From Tricholoma matsutake (Eukaryota; Basidiomycota; Agaricomycetes; Agaricales; Tricholomataceae): DNA of 64,000 bases. Below, piece by piece: positions 31,794 to 42,466 of the stretch. Position 1 is the stretch's first letter. The number at the start of each line of letters is the position of its first letter. A program made the translations under genes and the position numbers. The notes beneath the pieces are model-generated. The model made no database searches. It was not told the origin of the DNA and saw nothing but the letters and a program-made list of their open reading frames with translations. The stretch covers positions 8,928,001-8,992,000 of the forward strand of contig AP026541.1 of NCBI GenBank assembly GCA_026075535.2, written 5' to 3'.

Positions 31794-33446
31794 TTACACC
31801 AGCTTCTTCTGTAGATCTCCGTTGTCTGGGACGTAGCATCTGTCTCGGAAAAATAGAAGGCCATCCTCTATTTTCCAATCTTCTAGTGCCGACTTTATTG
31901 GTGGCATTCCCTTGGTCTTTAGCGCCTCGATTGTGCTCTTCACCAGGTCGTCTTTCATGATACTCCCTGCGAGTAAATCATGCATTTCGGTATCAATGAA
32001 TTTCACAAATACTGTTTCTGGCAGCATCGTGACATCTTCATTATTGTTGTCTTCTTCCGGTATGTGATCCGCTCTCCATGATAACACATCGCTCTGTACC
32101 ATCTGTGATCCGGGCACATGGACGATTTGCAAGTCGAATTCCAATAGGAATAGGCTCCATCTTGCCTGTCATCTGTTCAGTTTCTGTGCCATTTGGAAGT
32201 ATGTCAAGTTCTTGTGGTCCGACAGGATTACCACTGGGTGTTCTGAACCCATTAGGTAATGTCTCCAGGTCTCCAGCGATCATATTATTGCTAGTAACTC
32301 TCTGTCATAGATCTCATAGTTCCATTCCATTGGTGTTAGCGCATGCGATATATATCCGCATGGGTGCCAGTCCCCATTCGTATCCCTCTGTCTCAGCACT
32401 CCTCCTGTCGCATGTTTTGAGGCGTCTGATTTGATCGTGAATGGTTTCATCGGGTCTGGCATTAGCAGTACCGGTGCTTCTGCGAATTTCCTTTTCAGCA
32501 TTTGAAAGGCCTGTTCGCATTCCTTTGTCCAGTCGAACACTTTGTTCTTCTTTGTCAGTTCATTGAGCAGTCTGCTTGTCTCTACAAAATGTCCAATGAA
32601 TTTCCTGTAGAAATTCCTGAATCCCAGGAAAGATCTGACTGCTTTTACGTTTGTCGGGGTTGGCCAATCTTGTATACCTGCCAGTTTCATGTTGTCCATG
32701 GCAATTTCATTGGGTCGGATGATTAGACCCAAGAATTCCACTTCGTGGACGTCGAACTTGCATTTCTCCGGTTTCAGGTATAAGTTGTTCTCTGCCAGTC
32801 TTTGCAGTACCCTCTTTGTCCTTTCCTGGTGTTCGTTCTGATCCTTGGAGAATATCAGGATGTCATCCATGTAAATCATGAGCCATCCTTCTCCGATCAT
32901 GTCACGGAATAACTCATTCATCATCGCCTGGAAGGTCGCTGGTGAGTTGCATAATCCAAAGAACATCACTGTTGGTTCGAACAGCCCTCGATTTGTCTTG
33001 AAGGCTGCCTTCCATTGGTCTCCGTCCTTGATTCTGACATTGTGATATCCCCACCAGATGTCCAGTTTTGTAAACCACCTCGCCCCTCTTAGTTTGTCCA
33101 ACAGGTCTCCTACCAGCAGCAGCAGGTAGGTGTTCTTGATTGTTCCGTTATTCAAGTACCTGTAATCTTGACAGGGCTGTAGCGCATCCGAATCCTTCTT
33201 CGCAATGAAGAAGAATGGCGACACCATGGGTGATTTCAATGGTCGAATGTATCCTTTCTTCAGGCTCTCGTCGAGTTTCTTTTGTTCTGCTGGTGACAAC
33301 GGGTAAACCCTGCAATCTTTTGCCATAAAGTCCATTTTCAGTTCGATTGCATGATCCCAGGGTCTTGATTCTGGGAATCTCTCCAATGCTTCTTTTTCGA
33401 ATATCTGCCAGTACTCCCTGTACTGTTCAGGGAGTAGTTCGTCCAA
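31794..33446 (-). pseudogene. GyD reverse transcriptase and RNase H
   Basis: The RT is open for 388 codons: [32 protein letters not shown], the intact catalytic YMDDILIFS, and [15 protein letters not shown]. RNase H begins [16 protein letters not shown] and continues after TGA codons at about 32278 and 32180, both where CGA (Arg) is expected, through [16 protein letters not shown] follows at 31794, where CAA fits. All lie in one frame, so a few C-to-T events separate it from an open frame. Confidence 0.85.
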
Positions 33447-33539
33447 GGTCCTTTGTTCGGGTTCTCCTTCCTTCTTGTGTGTTAGGTGTTGTGAGACCGA
33501 TGTCTTTGCCCTGATCCAGATATTTTGTCCATAAGCATA

Positions 33540-34781
33540 TCACGGTGATCCTTTTGCCTTTATGATCCAAGAGATTGTCTTCGTCATCTGAGAATATCCA
33601 TATCTTGGTTCATCATATTCCTCTGTCAGCGGTGTCTTAGCTGGTTCGAATATTCCGACGACGGGTTCTCCTCGGATGTAGGCAACCAGTAGCTCGTCGT
33701 CCTCGATCCTCCGTTTGGGTGTCTCTTTCGGTTGTTCTGTTGCCTGTTCTGTTGCCTGTTTGTGGTTTGCCTGTGCTGGGTTTTCCTTCCCAGTGTCTTC
33801 TTCGTCTTGTGGCCCAATGGGCTCCGCATCTTGAAGAGTCGTGATTGCGATCTCTTCATTGTCGATTTCTTTGATCGTCGCTTTTCTTGTCTCGATGGGC
33901 ATCTTGCTTTTCTTTCATTCTTTGTGGAGGACTCCTCCCATCAGTTTCGCCTTGGCGACAACTCTTTGGCATAGCTCTCGGTGTTCTTCTTTTGCCAGCT
34001 CTGCTTTCTTGTCTTTCAGGGCTATCTTTTCCCTTTCTTTCACAACTATTCGGGCTACTGCCAGTCATCCTTCTTCTTTCTTGGTGGCCAGTTTCTCTAG
34101 CTCTCTGGTGGCTACCTTTTTCCATCGTGCTTGTTCTTCCTCGGCAGTCTTCTTCTTGAGGGCGAGCCTTTCTTGATCTCTAGCGATGATGCCTCGGCAC
34201 CATGCCTGTTGTTCTTCTTTTGTCATGTCAAGGGGGTTCTTCTTATTTTTGGTTCCCCTTCGGTGCCATGACAGGTGTTCGTCGTTGGTTTTCTTGGTCA
34301 GTACCCTACTGATAAGGGTTCTTCCTCTTCCATATGAGAATCCAGGATGGGTCTTGTCATTTGTCCTGAATTGGAAGGTTCTAATTTTCCAGTCGATTAC
34401 TGGATTGATTCTTCTGAGCCACGGCAAGCCCAAGATGACCGATTCCTTTCCCAGTCCTGCAATGAGGAAGGTCGTCGGGAAGGTTCTTCCATTGATTGTC
34501 AGGAGTTCCCTGGCGTAGTGGGAAATCTCCCCTTTCTTGTTTGGGGTTCCATCCATGTTCCTGACCTTGATCACCTTCTCCAGGGGGTGCAGCTCAAATC
34601 TGCTGCTCTCCGCAAATTCATGACTCATGAATATCTCTCCTGCTCCAGAGTCGAGTAGGGCTTCAGTTTCAATGGCTTTCCCTCTGCCTGCTCCTAGCAC
34701 TTTGATATCTAAATGCATAGATTGATTCTTCAAAGTGGCTAGTAGTACAGAGCAGACAGAGAGTTCGGTGGTACCTGGCAT
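33540..34781 (-). pseudogene. GyD protease and linker to RT
   Basis: Aspartic protease with ALLDSGAGEIFMSHEFA (canonical DSG) and the second loop ESVILGLPWLRRI. A charged coiled-coil-like linker (QERLALKKKTAEEEQARWKK) follows. Stops at 34065, about 33918 and 33540 are TGA in the same frame that leads on to RT. The frame differs from that of gag, which ends 18 bp before, so pol is probably expressed by frameshift or reinitiation. Confidence 0.8.
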
Positions 34782-34798
34782 CGAGGCAGGCCACCTCT

Positions 34799-35650
34799 TT
34801 AAAAACCCTCGTCCTCAATAGCAGCGAGAGCTCCCTTCTTTTCTTCTTCATCGAGTTCTCCTATGATTGCTCGGATCTTCGAGTAGGCTTCCCTGCCTTT
34901 ATTCTTTGGGGGTGGCTGGTCCTCGGTCCTCTTTTCCCCTTTCTTGTGTTTGGTTGCTCTGTGTCCAGGCTGGTGGCACACAAAGCACAACCCTTTCTTC
35001 ATGTGTTCGATCCTCTCCTGATAGGAGAGTCGGTTGATCTTGAGTGGGGTCTCCTTTGCTTTAGAGCTCGGTAGCTTCTTTGTCAAAGCCTCCTGCAGCC
35101 TTCCTGTTATGGCTTTTGCTCTCCTCCACTGTCCATCATACTTGGAGGCGGCGTTGATCATTCCTTCCAAGGTTGTTGGGATCGTTTCCATATTGAAAAC
35201 TCTTTCAAGGAGCTTGGGGTTCAGCCCATCCATGAAGAGTTCGATGAGGGCGGTGTCATTGTTGATTCCCGCCTTCTCTTGCAGGATTCGGAACTGTGCA
35301 ATGTAGTCCTCCAGGTCTTGTCCCTGCTTCAGTGTCTTCATCTTGGTTCTGGCTCTGCCAGCTTTGTCAATTGGTGTGAACGCTACTTTCAGCGCCATCT
35401 CAAAGGCTGACCATGTTCCCATGTCTTTCTTCTCTGCCCATGTCTGTGCCCAGGGTGCGGCGGTTCCTCCATTCATGAAGGACAACGCGAAGATGATCTT
35501 CTTCTCGTCGGTATCGTAGATTCCATGGTTCACTCTCAAATAGAGTTTTACTTCTTGTAAGAACTTTGTAGTTCTCATTTGGTCCCCTGTGAAGTTGGAG
35601 GGGGTTCGTATTCTAATCTCCTTGGTGGATGTGGTGGGTTTGGTAGACAT
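34799..35650 (-). CDS. GyD gag
   Basis: An intact 283-residue gag protein. The capsid region has FTGDQMRTTKFLQEVKLYL, the conserved AAPWAQTWAEK and QGQDLEDYIAQFRILQEKAG, and the LIELFMDGLNPKL helix of Ty3/Gypsy retrotransposon gags. The nucleocapsid knuckle is CFVCHQPGHRATKH, where the last ligand is His instead of the usual Cys. Family knowledge says gag packages the RNA into cytosolic particles. The start at 35650 is the first Met after the leader. About 285 bp of leader separate it from the LTR stub. Confidence 0.85.
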   Translation of the reverse strand: MSTKPTTSTKEIRIRTPSNFTGDQMRTTKFLQEVKLYLRVNHGIYDTDEKKIIFALSFMNGGTAAPWAQTWAEKKDMGTWSAFEMALKVAFTPIDKAGRARTKMKTLKQGQDLEDYIAQFRILQEKAGINNDTALIELFMDGLNPKLLERVFNMETIPTTLEGMINAASKYDGQWRRAKAITGRLQEALTKKLPSSKAKETPLKINRLSYQERIEHMKKGLCFVCHQPGHRATKHKKGEKRTEDQPPPKNKGREAYSKIRAIIGELDEEEKKGALAAIEDEGF

Positions 35651-35944
35651 GTTGGTGTTGTCATTGGAAAAGGAGAATGAGTCTCGTTCTGGGGTTTCTT
35701 CCCTGTCGAAGGATCTAAAATCCTCCTCATTGAGGTATCGGGGTTCTTTGTCACTGGTTCTTCTTGAGAACCACTTCTGTGCTGGTTCCGAGTATTGTAC
35801 TAGTCGACCCTGGTATCTATACCACGGGGTTCTTCCTGATGATGATGCTCTGGTTGGAGGTCTGTCTGGGCTTTGTCTGAAAGACGTTGTGTCTGCACCT
35901 AGGTAGGTGGACTGTGTAGATCAGCTTGACCTTGTGTTAAGACT

Positions 35945-36034
35945 TTCCAACAAAGATGTTGACACAGAGAAGTATTGTGCAAAGGCAAACCTCTCATTCC
36001 TTTTGGATCTGCAAGCGACTGCAAATAGGGTTAA
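35945..36034 (+). repeat. Copied flank inside GyD
   Basis: This 90-bp piece of the tandem array equals 29413-29502, the sequence left of GyD, but here lies between the GyD interior and its 5' LTR. Just before it, at 35935-35944, is a 10-bp LTR stub (TGTTAAGACT), the true LTR/interior joint. Confidence 0.75.
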
Positions 36035-36709
36035 TGTTAAGACTATAGGTCTTTAACTCAGCCTTGGCTTCATATGTTACAGTTGGAGGCTTTCCAACTG
36101 TCTCGTATCGCACTAGGAGACTTTCCTAGTGTATCGGGCTTCCTGCCTTCACTTGGGTACTTCCTCAAGTCGTCACAGCTATCCGTACTCAGAGGCTTTC
36201 TGAGTAGACCGTCGGTTTGTGTATCACAGTTGGAGGCTTTCCAACTGTCGAGTTTGAGTTATCACAGCTAGGGGCTTCCTAAGCTGTCGAGTGTTCTGGT
36301 TGAGTCTAAGACCATTATTTGAATTAGGTCAAGCTGAGGAATACAGGCAGTATTACTACAGCTTATATACAGTTTGAAAATACCTATCGTCCAATCGGAA
36401 TGCAGGATCATTATCAAGTAAAAATAGAAAGAACAATAGAAATGACAGGCCTCATGCCTTGCATGAGGCATCTGATGTCATGGAGTGCTGTGGTGCAGCA
36501 TGTTGATTGTGAGAGTCCGATGTCATGGACCTCATGTCAAGGGGGTGTCATACCACAGCATGTGTGGGAGTGGGTTCGGGTGCATGGAGTCACCATTTGT
36601 CAAAGTGTCTCCCATCAGAGGTGAGTTGAGTTGAATCAGAAAAATAAAGTACCTGGTCTTGCCGGCGTATGTCTGGTCATCCTGGGTTACGATAACAAAA
36701 ATCGTAACA
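36035..36709 (-). repeat. GyD 5' LTR
   Basis: 675 bp. It differs from the 3' LTR almost only by CpG-type transitions; several hairpins lose pairing by these. The right target duplication GTTAA follows at 36710. Confidence 0.85.
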
Positions 36710-36714
36710 GTTAA

Positions 36715-36945
36715 GATCAAGTATAAGATCATAGGAATCCATGGAGAACTCATCTGGTTGGAGCACCCTCTCCTGCCACCTTCTAACAAAGATGTTAACA
36801 TTGAGAGAGATCAGGCAAATGCAACCCTCTTGTCTCTTCAGGACATTAAAACAAGGGTAATTTGGACTTGAATCAAGCATAAGATCACAGAGATTGGTGG
36901 GGAAGTCACCTAGATCTAAGACCCCCCTTCCAACAATGAAGGTGG
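36715..36945 (+). repeat. Tandem ~152-bp coding repeat, right part
   Basis: Continuation of the array at 28715-29502: a unit at about 36780 (TTCTAACAAAGATGTTAACA) keeps the frame with DVNIERDQANATLLSLQDIK, and a last degenerate unit starts near 36925. Confidence 0.6.
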
Positions 36946-37224
36946 TAAACACAATCTCCCTCCCCTCTTTGGAGCATCTGAATGACAGACTCCAACCTCC
37001 CTGAATCCTTGTCGACCCTTGACAAGCCCAAAATATTGTCGTTGAACCTCGACGATACCCACATCCCTGATGACCCTCCCAAATAAGGTCATCACATTTT
37101 TTATAAACAAACTGACTGCATCGTCATACCCCGATGATACCCATATCTTCGATGATCCTCTTTGAGGTTGTTCTCTTACTCAAAACATTGTGCTTCTCCC
37201 CTGGACTAAGCCTAAGGGGGAGGG
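36946..37224 (+). other. 3' end of an older LTR retroelement
   Basis: Non-coding today. It ends with a polypurine tract (AAGGGGGAGGGTG) right before the LTR at 37225, so it is the 3' interior end of a plus-strand LTR element, probably the one that held the tandem repeat. Confidence 0.5.
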
Positions 37225-37431
37225 TGTGGTGACCCGGGGCTTGACCCCACATTTGTATATATTATATTTCTATACTATTGCCTTGGCTGGCTGCTATAAA
37301 GGGACCAGCCTTCTTATTACATAGACAATCTTTTTGTACCTTCACTACCATACATGAACAATATACATTATTTGTGTTCCTTGGTGTGTGATCTTAAGAA
37401 GACCCCCCCCCCCCCCCCCCGACTCACAACA
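37225..37431 (+). repeat. 3' LTR with an 18-C tract
   Basis: 207 bp, TGTGGTGA...TCACAACA, with imperfect inverted ends. A TATAAA-like box (GCTATAAAGGG) is at about 37296. A run of 18 C lies at 37403-37420. Directly after it GyA-1 coding sequence begins, so GyA-1 lost its 5' half at this joint. Confidence 0.65.
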
Positions 37432-37927
37432 GAATGACATCTTCCACAACCTCAGCCTTGAAGGTGTTGTTTGGATCTATCTCGATGACATCCTCATCAT
37501 CACTCACACAGTTGAAGAGCATTGTCGCATCATGCACCTTATCCTGGAATGACTTCGACAGTACAAACTCTACCTTTGCCATGACAAGTGCAAGTTTGAG
37601 AAGACCAAGATCAAGTACCTCAGCCTGATTATCTTGGAGGGTCAGGTGGAGATGGATCCTATCAAGGTGAATGGGGTCACAGCTTGGCCAATGCCCACAA
37701 ACAAGAAAGAGGTGCAGTCTTTCCTGGGCTTCATCAATTTCTATCGGTGTTTTATCGAGGATTTCTTACATCATGCATGACCACTGTTCAACTTGATAGG
37801 AAAGAAGGCATGGAGGTGGAATAATGCACAACAGGAGGTGTTTGAAAAGCTCAAGAAGATGGTCATGAAAAGGGTGCAAATCATCAGCGCACCCTTTTCG
37901 TGTAGAAGCCAACAGTTCTGACTTTGC
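37432..37927 (+). pseudogene. GyA-1 reverse transcriptase fragment
   Basis: It starts inside the palm (NDIFHN-like sequence then [18 protein letters not shown], with intact YLDD) and passes through KEVQSFLGFINFYRCFIEDF. Two TGA stops follow (about 37541, 37778). It ends at the solo LTR. Confidence 0.8.
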
Positions 37928-38353
37928 TATAAGGGCAACCTAAGCCTCTAGCAAAGGGAAATCCGAAGTTAAAATTATACTACATAATACAGGCATTGGG
38001 GACACACCTAGCAAAGGGAAATCCGAAGAGAAAACTCTAAAGATCCCCTTGCTGATGCCCAGTATATGTGAAGATGACAAAAATCAAATATAACCTAAAA
38101 ATAGAAAAAGGCAGAGATAGGTGGATCAAGGCCGCCGAATGACATCATACCAAGGGGTATGTGTCGGAAGGGGTACTCCGCCTCTAAATATAAAAGTGTC
38201 AACATGTACAAACATGATAGCAAGGGAAAATTAGTAATAAAATCCGGAAAAATCATAGAAAATGAAGAATAGAAGGAAATGAGGTGGGGAAAAATATAGG
38301 ACGAACATAAAAAATAGGAAATACACACAGGGCACCCCCCTAGTCCCCTTACA
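37928..38353 (-). repeat. Solo GyA LTR in GyA-1
   Basis: Perfect duplication TTTGC at 37923-37927 and 38354-38358. A member of the family has thus inserted in another member. Confidence 0.85.
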
Positions 38354-38358
38354 TTTGC

Positions 38359-38702
38359 GATGGGCACCATGTTGTCTCAGCAGTCTCCAGAGGACTAGAA
38401 GTGGCATCCTGTTGCGTTCTACTCCAAAAGCCTTAGTGCTGTAGAGCGAAACTATGAGATCCATGACAAGGAGATGTTGGCAATAATGTGGGCACTCGAG
38501 AAATGGCGACACTTCCTCAAGGGTGCCCAACACAAGGTGGAAATCTGGATGGATCACAAGAATCTCAAGTACTTTATGATGGTCAAGGAATTGAATCATC
38601 GTCAAGCTTGTTGGTCCCTGTATCTATCCAGATTTGACTTCTCCTTGCACCACCATCTGGGTCGCAGCATGGGGAAGACCAATGCCCTCTCCTGACATGC
38701 AG
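38359..38702 (+). pseudogene. GyA-1 RNase H
   Basis: Reads MGTMLSQQSPED, VAFYSKSLSAVERNYEIHDK, EMLAIMWALEKWRHFLKGAQ and IWMDHKNLKYF. It matches the minus-strand copy at 55950-56400. It ends at the target duplication of hAT-1. Confidence 0.8.
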
Positions 38703-38710
38703 ACCATGGG

Positions 38711-40512
38711 TAGGGTGTAGCATGGGTATGGGTAAACCTGCGGTAAATGGCCCACAGGTTTGATGGGTATGGGTACAGTTGCCAAAATGCCAGACCTGTG
38801 ACATACTGTACTCATTTTGGTGGTGTCATGGGTATCTACAGTTATTTGAGTCACTGGCCATGGAAGATGCTAGACATCAATCATTGTGAGAAACAACAAC
38901 AAAATCATCATTTGTAAGTATTTTTACCTTCTTTTTTCACAACTAACAGTTTTTTTAGGTCCTACTCTAGTGACACAAAGTGCATGAAATGGGCCCAAAT
39001 GACTTTTATTGTTGTTTGGGCTCCAGGTAAGTTGTTCTTTTGTTTTCCTTTATTCATCTAACTTTATTTTCATTGTTTACAGGTTTTAACTTGCTTACAA
39101 CAATGCAACTACCACAATGATGATGATGATGATGGCCACCACCACCACTACCACAACACCACAGCACCCCCAACCGCCACTGCGAGCAACTGCTCACAGG
39201 GTGGAAATGGGAGCAACGAGATGGGATAGGAGGACAAGGACAAGGCATGGGCTCCAACAACATGTAGATACACATCATTTGGGGGCACACCACTGCCAAA
39301 TGAACAAACAGCACATGGGGATGGGATGGGATGGGGTATGAAGATGAGGCACAGGCCCAAATGACACATAGATACACGTTGTTTGGGCCAGAGGTATTTT
39401 TTCTTTCTGTTCCTTTCTTGCTTTCTTCATTAAACTTACTTCTATTCTTATTATTTACAGGTTTTATCTCACAATGACACAATCACCCCAATGAATTCAC
39501 CCACACCTCCACCAGCCAACTGCAACACCCTGAACCACTGTTGCGAGCAACTATCGCGGGGTACATGGCACAATGCAATGGTGAGGGGACAGTGACCAGG
39601 AGATTACCAAACAACAACACCATACCTAACTCCAACCCTGTGAGCAACTGCTCATAGGGGGATGAGAGCCAAGGCCAACAACAGGAATGATGACATGGAT
39701 ACAATGAGCACAACGGAAAGTGGTAACAAGAATGACGAGGGTGACGAGGGGATGATGAGGGGAAGAGAACAATGGGGAGGATGAGAACAACAAGGAGGAT
39801 GAGAACAACAAGGGGGGGATGAGAATAACAAGGGGGAAGAGAATGGGGGGGGGGATGAGAACAACAAGGGGGATGAGAACAACAAGGGGGATGAGAACAA
39901 CAAGGGGGATGAGAACAATGAGGGGGACAACAATGATGAGGGGGAAGAGAATGATGAGGGGGATGAGAATGATGATGACGATGATGGGGAGGATAGGGAC
40001 AATGACAACAAACCACTGCCCCCACCACTACCACAGCAGCACCCCATCCACCACTGTGAGCAACTGCTTGCAGGGTGGAAATGGGGAGCACGACAAACAT
40101 GAGCGGCCACCCCTTGCCCCTTGCCCTCTATGCAAGGGGGAGGGTGCCATTTTGTTTGCAGGCAGCACCTGCAGTCATTCTTCGACTGGTGCACCCCTCC
40201 CTCTGTCACCATCTCCCCTGCAGCCCCTGTGAGCTAGACAGCAAGCAATAGCTTGCTGCTATGCAGCAGGGGCTTCCTTTGATGGAGAAGGGGTAGTACC
40301 TGAGGTGCCCAGTGTGAAGGAACTGTGGAGAAACCTGCGGTATTGGGGAGTGGTGTACGGTGTTGCCACAGTGTAAGTACACCATGGTGTTCAACCAAGC
40401 ACTGCAGTAGAAACCTGTACCCACAGGTATGGTGTGGGAATGGGTGCAGGTCATGCAGGTGCAGGTATGGTGTGTGAATTTTGACCTGCGGTGTGACCTA
40501 TGCTACACCCTA
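38711..40512. mobile_element. hAT-1: non-autonomous hAT element
   Basis: Inverted ends TAGGGTGTAGCAT and an exact 8-bp duplication ACCATGGG (38703-38710, 40513-40520), both hAT features. No transposase is seen. The inside has intron-like T-rich blocks ending in ACAG before GTTTTAAC/GTTTTATC, repeated modules coding for a HHCEQLLAGW-like peptide (about 39175, 39535, 39645, 40050) and an 18-bp minisatellite (GATGAGAACAACAAGGGG, about 39780-39950) that would encode an acidic Asp/Glu/Asn stretch. It may be a decayed gene-bearing element. Confidence 0.8.
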
Positions 40513-40520
40513 ACCATGGG

Positions 40521-41186
40521 GATAGCAGTGATGACAATCAAAACATTGTGTTGTTGCAGCCAGACCTGTTTACTATTCAGGCACTGGAAGGCATTGCACC
40601 CCAGGGCAAGGAGTGGGACATCCTATGTGACATTTGTCATGCAAACCATCAAGGATTTTGTTGCCTGAGCTGGGAAGGAACTGAGGAAGGGATCCACCCT
40701 TTCCTTGCATGCAGCAGAGTGGGCTGAAGAGGAGGACTTGTCCTATTTCAGGGATCACATCTATGTCCCCAATGACCCAGACCTTCACTGGCACATCATA
40801 TCCCAACACCATGACTCACAGATTGTTGGTCATCCTGGATGCTGGAAGACCTTGGAGCTCACCTCACAGAATTATTGGTGGCCACAAATGTCATGGCTCA
40901 TTGGTCAGTATTGTCATACTTGTGACCTTTGCTTATGCACCAACATTCCTCGTTGCAAACCCATTGGCGAGCTACACCCTCTTCCTGTTCCAGAGAGTCA
41001 TTTGGATGTTGTCAGTGTCGACTTTGTGGTGGATTTGCCAGAGTCAAATGGGTTTGATGCAGTGATGTGCACAGTTGATTCAGTGGGGAAATGCACTCAC
41101 TTTATTCCCACTCACACCACTGTCAGTGCCCTGGGTGCCACCTGACTCTATCTCCACCATGTGTGGAAATTACATGGACTTCCGGG
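40521..41186 (+). pseudogene. GyA-1 integrase, N-terminal part
   Basis: After a linker with a frame change near 40700 comes the HHCC domain (HHDSQIVGHPGCWKTLELTS, CHTCDLCLCTN) and the core start DVVSVDFVVDLPESNGFDAV with the first catalytic Asp. It ends at KLHGLP, where hAT-2 is inserted. Confidence 0.8.
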
Positions 41187-42458
41187 TAGTGTTTGAAAGT
41201 CTGGTTCATGCAACCGGAAAAAAACCAAAACCAAACCAAACCAAACCAAACTGTGGTCCGGTTGTTTTACAGTTATGGTTGCCTCACATTTTTCTGGTGA
41301 TCGGTTGTGGTTCTAATGATTGTATATTTATTTTAAACTGACAAAAACTGGTTGTAGTCGGTTGTAACTGATTTATATACATACTATATACCTTACTATA
41401 GCTACCTATATATAACTAATATAAAGTGATAATAGGGCCATGCCCAAGGAAAGAAAAGCACAAAAAGTATGGGTTTATATACCTCAGGCTGCGCATGGAC
41501 CATTTGGTCATATTTGCACAACCCAAACAAGAAAGTGGTGCCACTTTCTCACATCCACAACCCACATATGTCCCCTACGTTGGATTGCACTGCCAAATGC
41601 TGCAAATGCCCAAACTATGACAGATGTAGTTTGGGCCTCAAGTACAGTTTTTTTAATGTTCTGTTTTCAACTAGCTAATGTTTTTCTTGTCTTTTTTAGG
41701 TTCTAACTATGTTTTAACAATGAAATGGTGCCCACAGCCATCTGCTTTGCACCCACCCACCACCACTGCAAGCCCCTGCTTGCAGGGTGATAATGGGTCC
41801 CATCCTGGACAACACCACTGCAGAACCAACACACCACCCACACCTCTGCTGCAAGCAACTGCTCACGGAGTGGATGGGGGTGGTGATGAATGACCAACAA
41901 AGGGCCCATGACAGACGCCAACACCTACGCCAGATGACAACACCAACGCCAACACCATCAACAATGGAGGGACAACGATGGAGAGGAATGACCACAACAA
42001 TGATGGAGAGGGACAACAATGACAACAACAAGGGACACTGGCGATGGATGGACAACAACAACACCCCTCCCCGCTTCAAGTGCGGGAGGGTTTTTTTCAT
42101 TTGTTTGATATATTCCCCCTTCCCTTGCACATTCTGCAAGGTAGGGGGTCTATTTTTTATTTATTGTGCTACCTACATGCTCGCTCACAGGCCCCTGCCT
42201 GTGAGGAGCTTTATTTTAGGTTTAGAATACTATTATTTAATCTACATAAACTCAGTTTAGGCTGACCACAGTCACTAGATGACCGGTTGTAGTTGAACCG
42301 GCTATAACCAGTAGTCGAGTTGGGTTGAACCACAACAAACCAGTTTTGTGTGGTTCAGTCCAGTTTTATATAGTTTTGGAATGTCATGGAACTGGTTGCA
42401 GTTCTGGTTTGAGCCCAAAGTGGGGAAAAACTGGACCAAACTGGACCTTCAAACACTA
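41187..42458. mobile_element. hAT-2: non-autonomous hAT element in GyA-1 integrase
   Basis: Inverted ends TAGTGTTTGAA and an 8-bp duplication CTTCCGGG/CTTCTGGG with one C-to-T change. No transposase is visible. The inside shares the module found in hAT-1 (about 41765 and 41850) next to a T-rich tract ending TTTTAG before GTTCTAAC, so both elements carry pieces of the same ancestral sequence. Confidence 0.8.
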
Positions 42459-42466
42459 CTTCTGGG

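Larger units (their letters stand above)
29503..36709 (-). mobile_element. GyD: near-complete chromovirus with hairpin-rich LTRs
   Basis: A 7.2-kb Ty3/Gypsy element on the minus strand: LTR, gag, protease, RT, RNase H, integrase, chromodomain, a small membrane ORF, polypurine tract, LTR. LTRs are TGTTA...TAACA, and the perfect duplication GTTAA flanks it (29498-29502, 36710-36714). Lesions are nonsense TGAs at CGA sites, an 8-bp tandem duplication and a small deletion in integrase, and a rearranged 5' LTR/internal junction. Gag and the membrane ORF are intact. It is the youngest-looking element here. Confidence 0.9.

Noticed and set aside
39483..40232. Large Ser/His/Pro-rich frames on the minus strand of hAT-1
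   Set aside because: They are antisense of the GATGAGAAC minisatellite and reflect its repeat structure only.
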